In this document: positions 8,288 through 18,617 of the stretch, in pieces
Layout: each line of letters begins with the position of its first letter
How positions within the stretch are numbered: position 1 is the stretch's first letter
Assembly: GCF_004011805.1 (NCBI RefSeq)
Contig: NZ_ML137197.1
Coordinates: 1-64,000 of the forward strand
Direction: 5' to 3'
DNA: 64,000 nt
Origin: Piscinibacter defluvii
GTDB taxonomy: Bacteria > Pseudomonadota > Gammaproteobacteria > Burkholderiales > Burkholderiaceae_C
Notes under the pieces: generated by a model
What the model was told of the DNA's origin: nothing
The model's input: only the letters and a program-made list of their open reading frames with translations
Databases searched by the model: none
Program-made: the position numbers and the translations under genes

Positions 8288-8334
8288 GACTGTTAATCCG
8301 TAGGTCCCTGGTTCGAGCCCAGGTCGGGGAGCCA
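8288..8334 (+). other. 3' fragment of tRNA-Asn (GTT), distal attachment site
   Basis: It begins in the 3' edge of the anticodon stem and contains the anticodon loop CTGTTAA (8290-8296, anticodon GTT), the 3' anticodon strand TCCGT, the T arm CCTGG-TTCGAGC-CCAGG, and acceptor TCGGGGA-G-CCA ending at 8334. Bases upstream do not pair to form the 5' anticodon strand, D arm or 5' acceptor, so this is not a functional tRNA. The crossover core is therefore at or just left of 8288. Confidence 0.85.
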
Positions 8335-8350
8335 AGACATCGTGCCTGCC

Positions 8351-8378
8351 ACAGAGGCCTCCGTGAGGAGGCCTCTGT
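8351..8378 (+). terminator. Stem-loop just after the tRNA-Asn fragment
   Basis: Perfect 12-bp stem (ACAGAGGCCTCC with GGAGGCCTCTGT) and a GTGA tetraloop, followed by CGTTT. It starts 16 bases after the tRNA 3' end, so it is probably the original terminator of tRNA-Asn, now separated from the gene by the island. Confidence 0.75.
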
Positions 8379-8529
8379 CGTTTCCGGCCACGGAGACGCC
8401 CAGGCGTCGCACGCCATGGCCGGGAACGATCGGGGACACATCGCTGGACCACCCGATACGGGTAGGTGCACTTGCCCGGTGGAGGGAAAGGCGCCACCAT
8501 GGATCGCAAGTCGTCCGTCCCTGCCTGCC

Positions 8530-9147
8530 ATGACCCAACTTCACCGCGGCCTGCCCGCCCTCCTTCTCCTTGCCGTGGTCGCGCTGGCACCGGCCGTCCG
8601 CGCCGAGACACCCAAGGCCGCCGAACGCTGCGAGTCCGAGGTCAGCGACACCATCCGCCGCATGCGCGGCAAGGAGGTGCAGGACGTGCAATACATCGCC
8701 GGCCGCCGGGTGCTGACACCGGCCACCGACGACGAGACCAGCGTGCGCGGCGAGGGCCGCTACCGGATCGGCGGCACCACGGTGCCCTTCACCTACAGCT
8801 GCGCCTACAACGCGAAGTCCGACAGCGCCTCGGGGGCGCTGTTCCGCGACCTCGTCACCGCGCGCGCGCCGGCCGAGAAGGCCTTCGAGCCCGACCTGAC
8901 CAACCTGTCGCCGGAGGCCTGCGAAAGCGCCGCCGCGGGCTCGCTGAAGTCGCGCCATCCGCGCGTCGGGCGCATCGTGTTCGGCTCGGATTCGCGCCGT
9001 ATCCAGCCCGGCAGCAACGGCGCGGTGCTGCTCGTCGGGCAGGGCGCGGTGCAGCGCGCCGCAGGCATGAACGCCGTGCCCTTCACCTACCGCTGCGAAA
9101 TGAACCCGCGCAGCGGGCGCGTGCTCGAGGTGTCCACCAGCGACTGA
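8530..9147 (+). CDS. Secreted protein with two similar halves, function unknown
   Basis: 205 residues. A signal peptide (LPALLLLAVVALAPAVRA) has a likely cut before ETPK. Two related modules follow: the first with CESEVSDTIRRMRG and later VPFTYSCAYN, the second with CESAAAGSL and VPFTYRCEMN. Each module carries two Cys, so disulfides in the periplasm are likely. I recognise no named family. ATG 8530 immediately precedes the hydrophobic segment. The 3' end overlaps the convergent gene at 9087 by 61 bases. Confidence 0.75.
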   Translation: MTQLHRGLPALLLLAVVALAPAVRAETPKAAERCESEVSDTIRRMRGKEVQDVQYIAGRRVLTPATDDETSVRGEGRYRIGGTTVPFTYSCAYNAKSDSASGALFRDLVTARAPAEKAFEPDLTNLSPEACESAAAGSLKSRHPRVGRIVFGSDSRRIQPGSNGAVLLVGQGAVQRAAGMNAVPFTYRCEMNPRSGRVLEVSTSD

Positions 9148-9740
9148 GGCGCCTCGCCGGCGCGGCGCTCGAGCATCTCGCGCCAGGGCCGCAAGGCCGT
9201 GGCCGGGCGGTCGATGGTCTCCTCGGCCCCGCGCCGCAGGTGCCGCAGGTCGAGGCTGAACAGGGGCCGCAGGTCGCGTCGCAGCGAGAGCGGCTGGGCG
9301 AAGGGGTTCAGGTTGTCCAGCACACGCGGCGGCGCCCCCGCGGTGCGCGCCCAGGCCACGAGATGCGGCTGCTGCAGGCCGGGCGTGGCGCGGCGCGAGC
9401 GGATCGTGTAGAGCACCCGCACGTCGTCTTCCGGATGTCCTGCGGCCAGCAGCGTGAAGAACTTCAGGATCGCGAAGGCGCGGCAATCGCCGCGGCCCCG
9501 CGCCAGTGCCTCGGCGGGGGTCGGCCAATCGGCTCGGCCGGCGTCGTCGCTGTCGATCAGCCAGCGGTTCACGACGGCATTCACGAGTTCGATGCGGGCG
9601 GCGGCGTCGAGCGCCGCGGCCTGCACGATCAGCCGCTGCCATTGCTCCGTGGAGATCGCGCCGTCGGCGGCACGTGCTGCCTGCAGCGCCCGCGGCCCGG
9701 CCGCTGCGCAGCACAGGCTGACGAAGGCGCGGCGCCGCAT
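9087..9740 (-). CDS. Periplasmic transglutaminase-like cysteine peptidase
   Basis: 217 residues from ATG 9740 (an in-frame ATG at 9788 would add 16 residues before the signal peptide). MRRRAFVSLCCAAAG... is an export signal with twin-Arg character. The core GRGDCRAFAILKFFTLLAAG holds the nucleophile Cys; HLVAWART probably supplies His, and DNLNP the Asp. This matches bacterial transglutaminase-like cysteine peptidases (BTLCP, LapG relatives), some of which process adhesins. No lapD or adhesin gene is adjacent, so the substrate is unknown. Confidence 0.75.
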   Translation of the reverse strand: MRRRAFVSLCCAAAGPRALQAARAADGAISTEQWQRLIVQAAALDAAARIELVNAVVNRWLIDSDDAGRADWPTPAEALARGRGDCRAFAILKFFTLLAAGHPEDDVRVLYTIRSRRATPGLQQPHLVAWARTAGAPPRVLDNLNPFAQPLSLRRDLRPLFSLDLRHLRRGAEETIDRPATALRPWREMLERRAGEAPQSLVDTSSTRPLRGFISQR

Positions 9741-9880
9741 GGTGGTCGACGGGCCGGCAGGGCCGCGTCGAGGAGGACTGTGCGCCACGCACCGCTCGTT
9801 GCGCTAGCGCCGACCTTGAGTGGCACAAGGGTAATTTGTGAGGACTCGACAGCATCCGCGCATCGGCGCACGCTCTCGGG

Positions 9881-10233
9881 GTGCCCTATGTCCAGCGCAA
9901 TGCGCGCGGCGAAATCGTCGGCCTCTACCGCGATCCGCAGCCCGATGCCGTCGAGTACCGCGAGGTGCTCGACGACGAGGTGATCGGTTTCCTGCGCGTG
10001 GACGACTCCGGCCAGGGATTCGACCGGCTCGACGCCGGCTTCGTGCGAGTGCTCGAGGACCTGGTCGACCTGCTGATCGAGCGCCGCCTGCTGATCCTGA
10101 CCGACCTGCCGCCGGCCGCCCAGGAGAAATGGCTGGCGCGCAAGCAGCTGCGGCAGCAAGGCGGCAGCGCGCCGATGCCGCTGCCCGACACCGGCTTCGC
10201 CGACATCATCGACGACACCGGCTTCGGCAAGCT

Positions 10234-10237
<4 letters not shown>
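9881..10237 (+). CDS. Conserved hypothetical protein
   Basis: 118 residues, start GTG 9881 (MPYVQRNARGEIVGLYRDP). The N-terminal part is a short beta-hairpin-like segment. The middle is acidic and helical (VRVLEDLVDLLIERRLLILTDLPPAAQEKWLARKQLR), and the end PDTGFADIIDDTGFGKL looks like a flexible tail. Related proteins are frequent in Burkholderiales and are sometimes labelled tryptophan synthase beta-like without good reason. Its TAG (10235-10237) shares the palindrome CTAG with the stop of convergent uvrD. Confidence 0.75.
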
Positions 10238-12606
<2,369 letters not shown>

Positions 12607-12667
12607 CGTTGCATTCTAGGAGCCGCTGCCGCACGGTTCTTGCACGTGGCGCGACGACACTTCGCCG

Positions 12668-13708
12668 ATGGCCTGGACCCTGCCCTTCACCCGCACCCCG
12701 CTCGCGCTCGCCCTGCAGGGCGGCGGCGCGCACGGCGCCTTCACCTGGGGCGTGCTCGACGCCTTGCTCGAGGACGGCCTCTTCGACCTGCCCGCGCTCA
12801 GCGGCACCAGTGCCGGCGCGATGAACGCGCTCGCGCTCGCACATGGCCTGCTGGCTGGCGGGCACGCGGGCGCCCGCGCCGCGCTGCAGGCCTTCTGGGA
12901 GGCGGTGGGCACGCGGCTGCCGTTCGAGCTGCTGATGGTGGGCCCGACCGATTCACCCGGCCTGGCGCCCGGCTTCCAGGCGCTGATGCACTGGACGCGC
13001 CTGTTCTCGCCCTACCAGCTCAACCCGCTCGGGCTGAACCCGCTGCGCGAGGTGCTGGCCGAGCAGATCGACTTCGAACGCCTGCGCCGGCCGGACGCGC
13101 CGCGCCTGTTCATCGCGGCGACCCATGCCAACAGCGGCCGGCTGCGCCTGTTCGGCAACGCCGAGCTGAGCATCGACGCGGCGCTGGCTTCGGCCTGCCT
13201 GCCGACGCTGCACCATGCGGTGATGATCGACGGTGAACCCTACTGGGACGGTGGCTACAGCGCCAATCCGGCGCTGTTCCCGCTGGTGCGCACCGGCATC
13301 GCCGACCTGCTGGTGGTCTCGCTCAGCCCGCAGACCTACGCCGATTCGCCCGTCAGCGCCGAGCAGATCCGCCAGCGGGCGCTCGAGTTCACCTTCAATG
13401 CCGGCTTCCTGCGCGAGGCGGTGATGCTGGCGCAGGCCTGCGCGGAGGCGCGTGCCTCGACCTTCGCCTTCGGACGGCTGGAGCGCCGCCTGCGCCGCCT
13501 GCGCACCCACCTGATCGACGCGCACGACGACCTGGCCGGGCTGCGCGCGGAGACCCGCCTGATCGCCCACCTGCCCTTTCTCGAGCGCCTGCGCGACCTG
13601 GGCCGCACGCGTGCGCAGGCGTGGCTTGCCGATCAGGGCGCGCGGGTCGGCCATGCCTCGACGGTGGACTTCGCCACGCAATTCGCGGCGCCCGGCGCAG
13701 CCGCGTAG
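12668..13708 (+). CDS. Patatin-like phospholipase
   Basis: 346 residues. It has the patatin signature in order: oxyanion GGG at 18-20 (LQGGGAHGAF), nucleophile Ser48 in GTSAG and the catalytic Asp in YWDGGYSANPALFPL. No clear signal peptide, so it is probably cytoplasmic or peripheral at the membrane. The C-terminal 100 residues are basic helices. Substrate is likely acyl-glycerophospholipid, from family knowledge. It is a single gene, divergent from uvrD. Confidence 0.9.
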   Translation: MAWTLPFTRTPLALALQGGGAHGAFTWGVLDALLEDGLFDLPALSGTSAGAMNALALAHGLLAGGHAGARAALQAFWEAVGTRLPFELLMVGPTDSPGLAPGFQALMHWTRLFSPYQLNPLGLNPLREVLAEQIDFERLRRPDAPRLFIAATHANSGRLRLFGNAELSIDAALASACLPTLHHAVMIDGEPYWDGGYSANPALFPLVRTGIADLLVVSLSPQTYADSPVSAEQIRQRALEFTFNAGFLREAVMLAQACAEARASTFAFGRLERRLRRLRTHLIDAHDDLAGLRAETRLIAHLPFLERLRDLGRTRAQAWLADQGARVGHASTVDFATQFAAPGAAA

Positions 13709-13757
13709 AATTCGCCACCGGGCCCATATTTTGTCTTCGGCCCGGCGCTCCGCGCCT

Positions 13758-13808
13758 TAACTTCGCAAGCGAAGTTAGCCTGCGACACAACGGCCTTCGG
13801 CCGTTGTG
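13758..13808. repeat. Two tandem stem-loops before guaC
   Basis: First: TAACTTCGC with GCGAAGTTA (13758-13777, loop AA). Second: CACAACGGCC with GGCCGTTGTG (13786-13808, loop TTC). Both are perfect. They lie 50 bases after the patatin stop and about 105 bases before guaC, so they may terminate patatin transcription or structure the guaC leader. No T-run follows. Confidence 0.55.
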
Positions 13809-13914
13809 ACTGCCCCCTCCCGCCGAAGCCAACTCAAGCGCTCGCAGCCATTGAGCCGCGCACTGCTTCAACGCGCCGCTTCTTTATCTGTGATCTTTCG
13901 AGGAGCGTTTGAAC

Positions 13915-14892
13915 ATGGAGATCTTCGACTACGACAACATCCTGCTGCTGCCGCGCAAGTGCCGCGTCGCGAGCCGCGCCGAGTGCGACGCCTCGGTCGA
14001 GTTCGGCGGCCGGCGCTTCAACCTGCCGGTGGTGCCGGCCAACATGAAGACGGTGGTCGACGAGGGCATCACCGAGTGGCTGGCCGCCAACGGCTACTTC
14101 TACGTGATGCACCGATTCGACCTCGACACGCTGGCCTACGCCAAGCGCATGCGCGGGAAGGGCCTGTTCGTCTCGATCAGCGCCGGCGTCAAGCCGGCGG
14201 ACTACCAGCTGATCGACCACCTCGCGCTCGAGGGTGTCGGCGCCGACTACATCACGATCGACATCGCGCACGGCCATGCCGAGAGCGTGCGGCGCATGAT
14301 CGAGCACATCAAGGAGAAGCTGCCCAAGGCCTTCGTGATCGCCGGCAACGTGGGCACGCCCGAGGCGGTGATCGACCTGGAGAACTGGGGCGCGGATGCC
14401 ACCAAGGTCGGCATCGGCCCGGGAAAGGTGTGCATCACCCGGCTGAAGACCGGTTTCGGCACCGGCGGCTGGCAGCTCTCGGCGCTCAAGTGGTGTGCCC
14501 GCGTGGCCACCAAGCCGATCATCGCCGATGGCGGCATTCGCGACCATGGCGACATCGCCAAGTGCGTGCGCTTCGGCGCCTCGATGGTGATGATCGGCTC
14601 GCTGTTCGCCGGCCACGAGGAATCGCCCGGCCGCACCGTGGAGGTCGACGGCCAGCTGTTCAAGGAGTACTACGGCTCGGCCAGCGACTTCAACAAGGGC
14701 GAGTACAAGCATGTCGAGGGCAAGCGCATCCTCGAGCCGATCAAGGGCCGGCTCGCCGACACGCTGCGCGAGATGCGCGAGGACGTGCAGAGTTCGATCA
14801 GTTATGCCGGCGGCACCAGGCTGGCCGACATCCGCAAGGTCAACTACGTGATCCTCGGCGGCGACAACGCCGGCGAGCACCTGCTGATGTGA
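13915..14892 (+). CDS. guaC: GMP reductase
   Basis: 325 residues. It converts GMP to IMP with NADPH and release of ammonia, in purine salvage. It has the IMPDH/GMPR barrel without a CBS insert: catalytic Cys in [25 protein letters not shown] phosphate loop, and the [20 protein letters not shown] flap typical of GMPR rather than IMPDH. ATG 13915 is 9 bases after AGGAG (13901-13905); a TTG at 13909 is too close. A perfect hairpin covers the stop codon. Confidence 0.93.
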   Translation: MEIFDYDNILLLPRKCRVASRAECDASVEFGGRRFNLPVVPANMKTVVDEGITEWLAANGYFYVMHRFDLDTLAYAKRMRGKGLFVSISAGVKPADYQLIDHLALEGVGADYITIDIAHGHAESVRRMIEHIKEKLPKAFVIAGNVGTPEAVIDLENWGADATKVGIGPGKVCITRLKTGFGTGGWQLSALKWCARVATKPIIADGGIRDHGDIAKCVRFGASMVMIGSLFAGHEESPGRTVEVDGQLFKEYYGSASDFNKGEYKHVEGKRILEPIKGRLADTLREMREDVQSSISYAGGTRLADIRKVNYVILGGDNAGEHLLM

Positions 14893-14942
14893 CCCTGCGG
14901 TCACATACCGTGAAACCACCCGGCGGCAACGGCCGCGCCGGG
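14887..14942 (+). terminator. guaC stop-codon hairpin and second stem-loop
   Basis: ATGTGACC-CTGC-GGTCACAT (14887-14906) is an 8-bp perfect stem that includes the guaC stop TGA. A second stem, CCCGGCG with CGCCGGG (14919-14925 and 14936-14942), follows. Neither has a U-tract, so a factor-assisted or weak terminator is the best reading. Confidence 0.5.
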
Positions 14943-15016
14943 CGGCCCGAATAATCTGCAATCATTGCGGTTTGGCCGGCACGGTGCCGGCGACATCACC
15001 TGCGAGAGGGACACCC

Positions 15017-16309
15017 GTGACAAGACAATCCTGGATGCGATCCTGGATGACCATCGCCGCACTGAGCCTGCCGTTGCTGCACGGCTGTGGCGGCGGCGGC
15101 GACGACAGCGGCGGCGGTGACGGCGCGGTGCGCCTGGTCAACGCCGCCGAAGGCTACGCCTCGCTCGACCTGTATGTCGACGACACGGAGATCAGCTCGG
15201 CGGTCAGCCTGGACAGCGCCGGCGACTACGTGACCATCGGCTCCAGCACCTACACCTTCAAGCTGAAGCGGGCCGGCTCGAGCACGACGGCAAGCAGCGC
15301 CTCGCGCACCGTCAGCGGATCCACCTCCTACTCGCTGCTGGCCTACACGACGGCCGATTCCCTGCGCTCGGTGATGCTGTCCGAGACCGAGGAGGCACCG
15401 AGCAGCGGCGCGGCCAAGCTGCGGGTGTTCAACGGCTCGGTCGAGGCCGGCACGCTGGACGTCTACGTCACCGACCCGGGCGCCTCGCTGAACGACAGCT
15501 CGCCGACCGTGTCGAGCGTCGGAACCGAACGGGTCACCACCTACAACGAGATCAGCGAAGGCACCTACCGCATCCGCGTGACCGGCGCCGGCGACAAGAA
15601 CGACCTGCGCCTGGACCTGCCCTCGGTCACGCTGGACGACCAGCAGATCACCACCCTGGTGCTGACCTCCACGCCGGGCGGCGTGCTGGTGCACGGCCTG
15701 ACGCTGGACCAGAAGGGCGCCGTGGCGGCGCGCAAGAACCCGTCGGCGCGTGTGCGCCTCGTGGCCGGCGCGGAGGCCAACGCCAGCGTCGCGGCCACGG
15801 TGCGCGGCGTGCAGCTGTCGGCCGGGCAGCCCTCCTCGTCGGTGGGCAACTACGTGCTGGTGGGTGCCGGCCCGCTGACCGGCTCGGTGAGCATCGCCGG
15901 CCAGGCCGTGACGCTGCCGACCGGCACGCTGGCCGCCGGTTCGGACAACACGCTGCTGGTCACCGGCGCGGCCGGCAGCGGCACCGCCACGATGCTGGCC
16001 GACGACAACCGGCCGCCGCTGAACACCTCCAATGCCAAGCTGCGCCTGGTCAACGGTGTCGGCTCGTCGGCCAGCCCGATGACGCTGACGGCCGACTTCG
16101 GGGCGGTGGCCACCGACATCGCCGCCAATGGCGCGTCGACGCCGGCGTCGATCACGGCCGGCACCACGATCCGGCTCGAGGTCACCTCGCCGGCCGGCGG
16201 CTCGCTGTTCCTGGCCGAAGACGTGACGCTCCTGGCGACCCGCGTCTACACGGTGTTCATGCTCGGCGACGCCAACGCGCCGGTGGGCATTCCGCGCCGC
16301 GACCGCTGA
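15017..16309 (+). CDS. DUF4397 repeat lipoprotein
   Basis: 430 residues. GTG 15017 is selected because GAGAGGG ends 6 bases upstream. The signal peptide ends LLHGC-GGGG, a lipobox-like site followed by a glycine-rich tether. Four similar units begin VRLVNAAEGYASLDLYV, KLRVFNGSVEAGTLDVYV, RVRLVAGAEANASVAATV and KLRLVNGVGSSASPMTL, the DUF4397 pattern of beta-rich surface or periplasmic proteins. Function unknown, perhaps envelope structure. The last 64 bases overlap the convergent regulator gene. Confidence 0.85.
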   Translation: MTRQSWMRSWMTIAALSLPLLHGCGGGGDDSGGGDGAVRLVNAAEGYASLDLYVDDTEISSAVSLDSAGDYVTIGSSTYTFKLKRAGSSTTASSASRTVSGSTSYSLLAYTTADSLRSVMLSETEEAPSSGAAKLRVFNGSVEAGTLDVYVTDPGASLNDSSPTVSSVGTERVTTYNEISEGTYRIRVTGAGDKNDLRLDLPSVTLDDQQITTLVLTSTPGGVLVHGLTLDQKGAVAARKNPSARVRLVAGAEANASVAATVRGVQLSAGQPSSSVGNYVLVGAGPLTGSVSIAGQAVTLPTGTLAAGSDNTLLVTGAAGSGTATMLADDNRPPLNTSNAKLRLVNGVGSSASPMTLTADFGAVATDIAANGASTPASITAGTTIRLEVTSPAGGSLFLAEDVTLLATRVYTVFMLGDANAPVGIPRRDR

Positions 16310-17073
16310 GCCAGCGGGCCCGGCAGCGGCCGGGCCTCGCGCCTCGGCGCGGCGGTGCCGTCCACCTCCGTGGCCGGCACGAACATGTAGCCGTGCCCGC
16401 GGATGGTCTGGATGTAACGCGGCTGCCCCGGCTCGGGCTCGACCCGCTTGCGCAGCCGCATCACCGCCACGTCGACCGCGCGCAGCATCAGCCCTTCGGC
16501 CCGGCTGTGCGAGGCGGCCAGCAGGCGCTCGCGCGAGATCGCCACGCCCGGGTTGGACACCAGCTCGGCCAGCACCGCGTACTCCACCGTGCTCAGCACG
16601 TGCAGGCGCTCGCCGCAGCGCAGGCAGCGGGTGGCGCGGTCGAATTCGTGCCGGCCGATGGTCACCGGCGCCATGGCCAGCATCGGCAGGCCCGGCGGCA
16701 CCAGCGCCCGGCGCAGCACGGCGTGCACCCGCGCCAGCAGTTCGCGCGGCGAGCAGGGCTTGCCGAGCACGTCGTCGCCGCCGATCTCCAGGCCGAGCAC
16801 ACGGTCGACCTCCTCGTCGCGCGCCGAGAGGAAGATCACGGGCACGCGGTCGCCCTCGGCGCGGAGCTTCTGGCAGGCCTGCAGGCCGCTGGTGCCGGGC
16901 AGCGCCATGTCGAGCACGATCAGGTCGGGCCGGGCGCGGTGCATGCGCCGCAGCAGCTCGGCGGCACCGTCCATCGTGGTGACGCGCAGGCCGTGCGTCT
17001 CCAGGTAGCTGCGCAAGGCCTCGCGCGAGCTGCGCTCGGCGTCGACCACATAGACGTGATAGGGCTGGTTCAT
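16246..17073 (-). CDS. OmpR-type response regulator without a neighbouring kinase
   Basis: 275 residues. The receiver domain (about 6-120) has the phospho-acceptor Asp in LIVLDMALPG and Lys in LGKPCSPREL, with acidic DAE near the start. The C-terminal winged-helix DNA-binding domain (about 145-235) has STVEYAVLAELV and VDVAVMRLRKRVEPEPGQPRYIQ, ending in IRGHGYMFV. About 30 residues of proline-rich tail overlap the DUF4397 gene. No histidine kinase is adjacent, so its signal is unknown. ATG 17073 is the usual start for this family; upstream in-frame Met 17118 is an alternative. Confidence 0.88.
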   Translation of the reverse strand: MNQPYHVYVVDAERSSREALRSYLETHGLRVTTMDGAAELLRRMHRARPDLIVLDMALPGTSGLQACQKLRAEGDRVPVIFLSARDEEVDRVLGLEIGGDDVLGKPCSPRELLARVHAVLRRALVPPGLPMLAMAPVTIGRHEFDRATRCLRCGERLHVLSTVEYAVLAELVSNPGVAISRERLLAASHSRAEGLMLRAVDVAVMRLRKRVEPEPGQPRYIQTIRGHGYMFVPATEVDGTAAPRREARPLPGPLAQRSRRGMPTGALASPSMNTV

Positions 17074-17165
17074 CGCGCCATCGTCGAGGCGCCATGTTGC
17101 GCGGCTGTGGGCGAACATGTCGGAATGTGTCTGGCGGTACGCGCCGCCGACACCCGGGTGCGGCC

Positions 17166-18470
17166 TCAGAAGCTCATGCCGCGCCGCTCGCCCGGCTCCA
17201 GCGCGGCCGGCCGACGCAGCGCGGCCCGCGCCGCCGGCGCGGCGCCGGCTGCCGGGCAGGTGCCGGTGTGCAGGTAGTCCAGCGCCGCGCCGGTGAGCTT
17301 CTCTGCCGGGTCGCCGAGGGCGGCGGTGAAATCCTCGTCGAGCGGGCAGGTCGGCGCGAGGCCCTGGTCGTAGCCGCCCACGCCGGTGGCGTTGACCGAG
17401 TCGAAGTTGACCACGCTGAAGGTGTTGCCGCAGGACTCGACCGGGGTGAAGCCATAGGGCTTGCCGCAGGTTGTGTCGCCGATCGTCACCACCTCGGCGT
17501 AGGGCGCCAGGCCGTTGACGATCAGCTCGCTGGCCGAGCAGGTGCGGGCACCGGTGAGCACGACCACCCGCGCGAACGCGGGCGCCGCCGCCGCGGTGAA
17601 GCGCATGTCGATGTTGGAGTCCTGGTGCGCGGCGTTGTAGCGCAGCAGCACGAAGCGATTCCCCGACTGCACCGCACCGACCACCTGCGAAGCCAGGTGC
17701 CGCGCGGTGGAGATGCGGCCGCCGCCGTTGTAGCGCAGGTCGACGATCAGCTGGCTCGCCCCCTGGGCCCGGAAGTCGGCGAAGGCGGCGTCCAGCGGCG
17801 CCTCGGCCTGCGGGATGAAGTCCTTCAGCGCCAGGTAGCCGGCGCGCCGGCCGTCGGGCAGGGCCAGCACGCGGCTCGTCGGCACCGGCGTCAGGTCGTA
17901 GACGACCGCGGTCAGCTCGACGCTGCGCCGGCCCTGGGCGTTCTCCACCTCCACGGTGATGCGCTGGCCGGGCTGCGCCGGGCTGAGCAGCGCGAAGTCG
18001 CCGGCGATCAGGTCGCTGTCGGGCACGCCGTCGATCGAGACGATGCGGTCGCCGCGCACCAGGCCGGCCAGCGCGGCCGGGCCGCGCGGCTCGACCATGC
18101 GCACGCGCAGCGGCAGGCTGCGCTCGATGCCGTTGACGAACAGGCCGTAGCCCATGGTCTGGCCTTCGCCGTAGAACTGCTGGTAGCTGGTGGTGCTCTG
18201 GAAAAAGCTCCAGACGTCGGCCCGCGTGGTCGCGTCGCCCGGGAAGCGCAGCGCCTCGAAGTAGGCCGCGAGCGTGGCGTAGCCGCCCGGGGCCGGGTCG
18301 GGCGCGCGGTCGGCCCACAGGTACCAGTCGTGCATGTAGTCGCGCAGCCAGGCCTGCTGCGTCGGCAGGTCGCAGCTGGTCGCCGGCGCCGGGCGGCGCT
18401 CGTCGTCGCCGCCGCAGGCCGCCAGCAGCAGCACCAGTACCGAGACCCACTTCCACCCGCGACCCCGCAT
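17166..18470 (-). CDS. S41 family lipoprotein peptidase (C-terminal processing protease type)
   Basis: 434 residues. AGGAGG lies 9 bases before ATG 18470. The signal peptide ends LLLAACGG, a good lipobox. A PDZ-like domain (MVEPRGPAALAGLVRGDRIVSIDG) precedes the S41 core: LIVDLRYNGGG, Ser in RTCSASELIVNGL and Lys in TTCGKPYGF, the Ser/Lys dyad. Extra cysteines near the active site suggest a disulfide. It should act on periplasmic C-terminal peptides. It is in the same direction as the regulator, which starts 93 bases downstream. Confidence 0.88.
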   Translation of the reverse strand: MRGRGWKWVSVLVLLLAACGGDDERRPAPATSCDLPTQQAWLRDYMHDWYLWADRAPDPAPGGYATLAAYFEALRFPGDATTRADVWSFFQSTTSYQQFYGEGQTMGYGLFVNGIERSLPLRVRMVEPRGPAALAGLVRGDRIVSIDGVPDSDLIAGDFALLSPAQPGQRITVEVENAQGRRSVELTAVVYDLTPVPTSRVLALPDGRRAGYLALKDFIPQAEAPLDAAFADFRAQGASQLIVDLRYNGGGRISTARHLASQVVGAVQSGNRFVLLRYNAAHQDSNIDMRFTAAAAPAFARVVVLTGARTCSASELIVNGLAPYAEVVTIGDTTCGKPYGFTPVESCGNTFSVVNFDSVNATGVGGYDQGLAPTCPLDEDFTAALGDPAEKLTGAALDYLHTGTCPAAGAAPAARAALRRPAALEPGERRGMSF

Positions 18471-18557
18471 CGACCTGCCCTCCTGCCCCGACGCGCGGCA
18501 CCTTAGCAGGGACAGCGCTGCACCTACAATCCGGCCTCCCCTGCTTGCACCCTGTTT

Positions 18558-18607
18558 CACGGCGCGATGCCGTGCCTGCCCCCTTGTTGCACGGCCGGAC
18601 GCCGTGC
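18558..18607 (+). repeat. Two similar stem-loops in the valS leader
   Basis: CACGGC-GCGAT-GCCGTG (18558-18574) and GCACGGC-CGGAC-GCCGTGC (18589-18607) share the same stem sequence with different loops. The second ends 10 bases before the valS ATG, where a ribosome binding site should be. No T-box features are seen. They may be a translational control element or a protein-binding dyad. Confidence 0.45.
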
Positions 18608-18617
18608 TGAGCGCTCC

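Larger units (their letters stand above)
1..8334. mobile_element. Right part of a genomic island integrated at tRNA-Asn (left end outside window)
   Basis: The right boundary is the 3' portion of a tRNA-Asn gene at 8288-8334, without its 5' half, as expected for the distal att copy left when an element integrates into the 3' end of a tRNA gene. The intact tRNA should then lie to the left of the window. Inside are an integrase at 87 and accessory genes: HIT, phosphorothioate-type restriction enzyme, NYN/LOTUS, Fic, DUF2188 and ImmA/IrrE. Housekeeping-type genes start only to the right of 8334. The left limit cannot be seen, and the integrase at 87 is not necessarily the one that mobilised the island. 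Confidence 0.7.

Noticed and set aside
8288-8334. Functional tRNA-Asn gene
   Set aside because: Only the 3' part is present; no D arm or 5' acceptor strand can be found upstream.
18558-18617. T-box riboswitch before valS
   Set aside because: There is no specifier loop, no T-box sequence and no antiterminator; the leader is too short.
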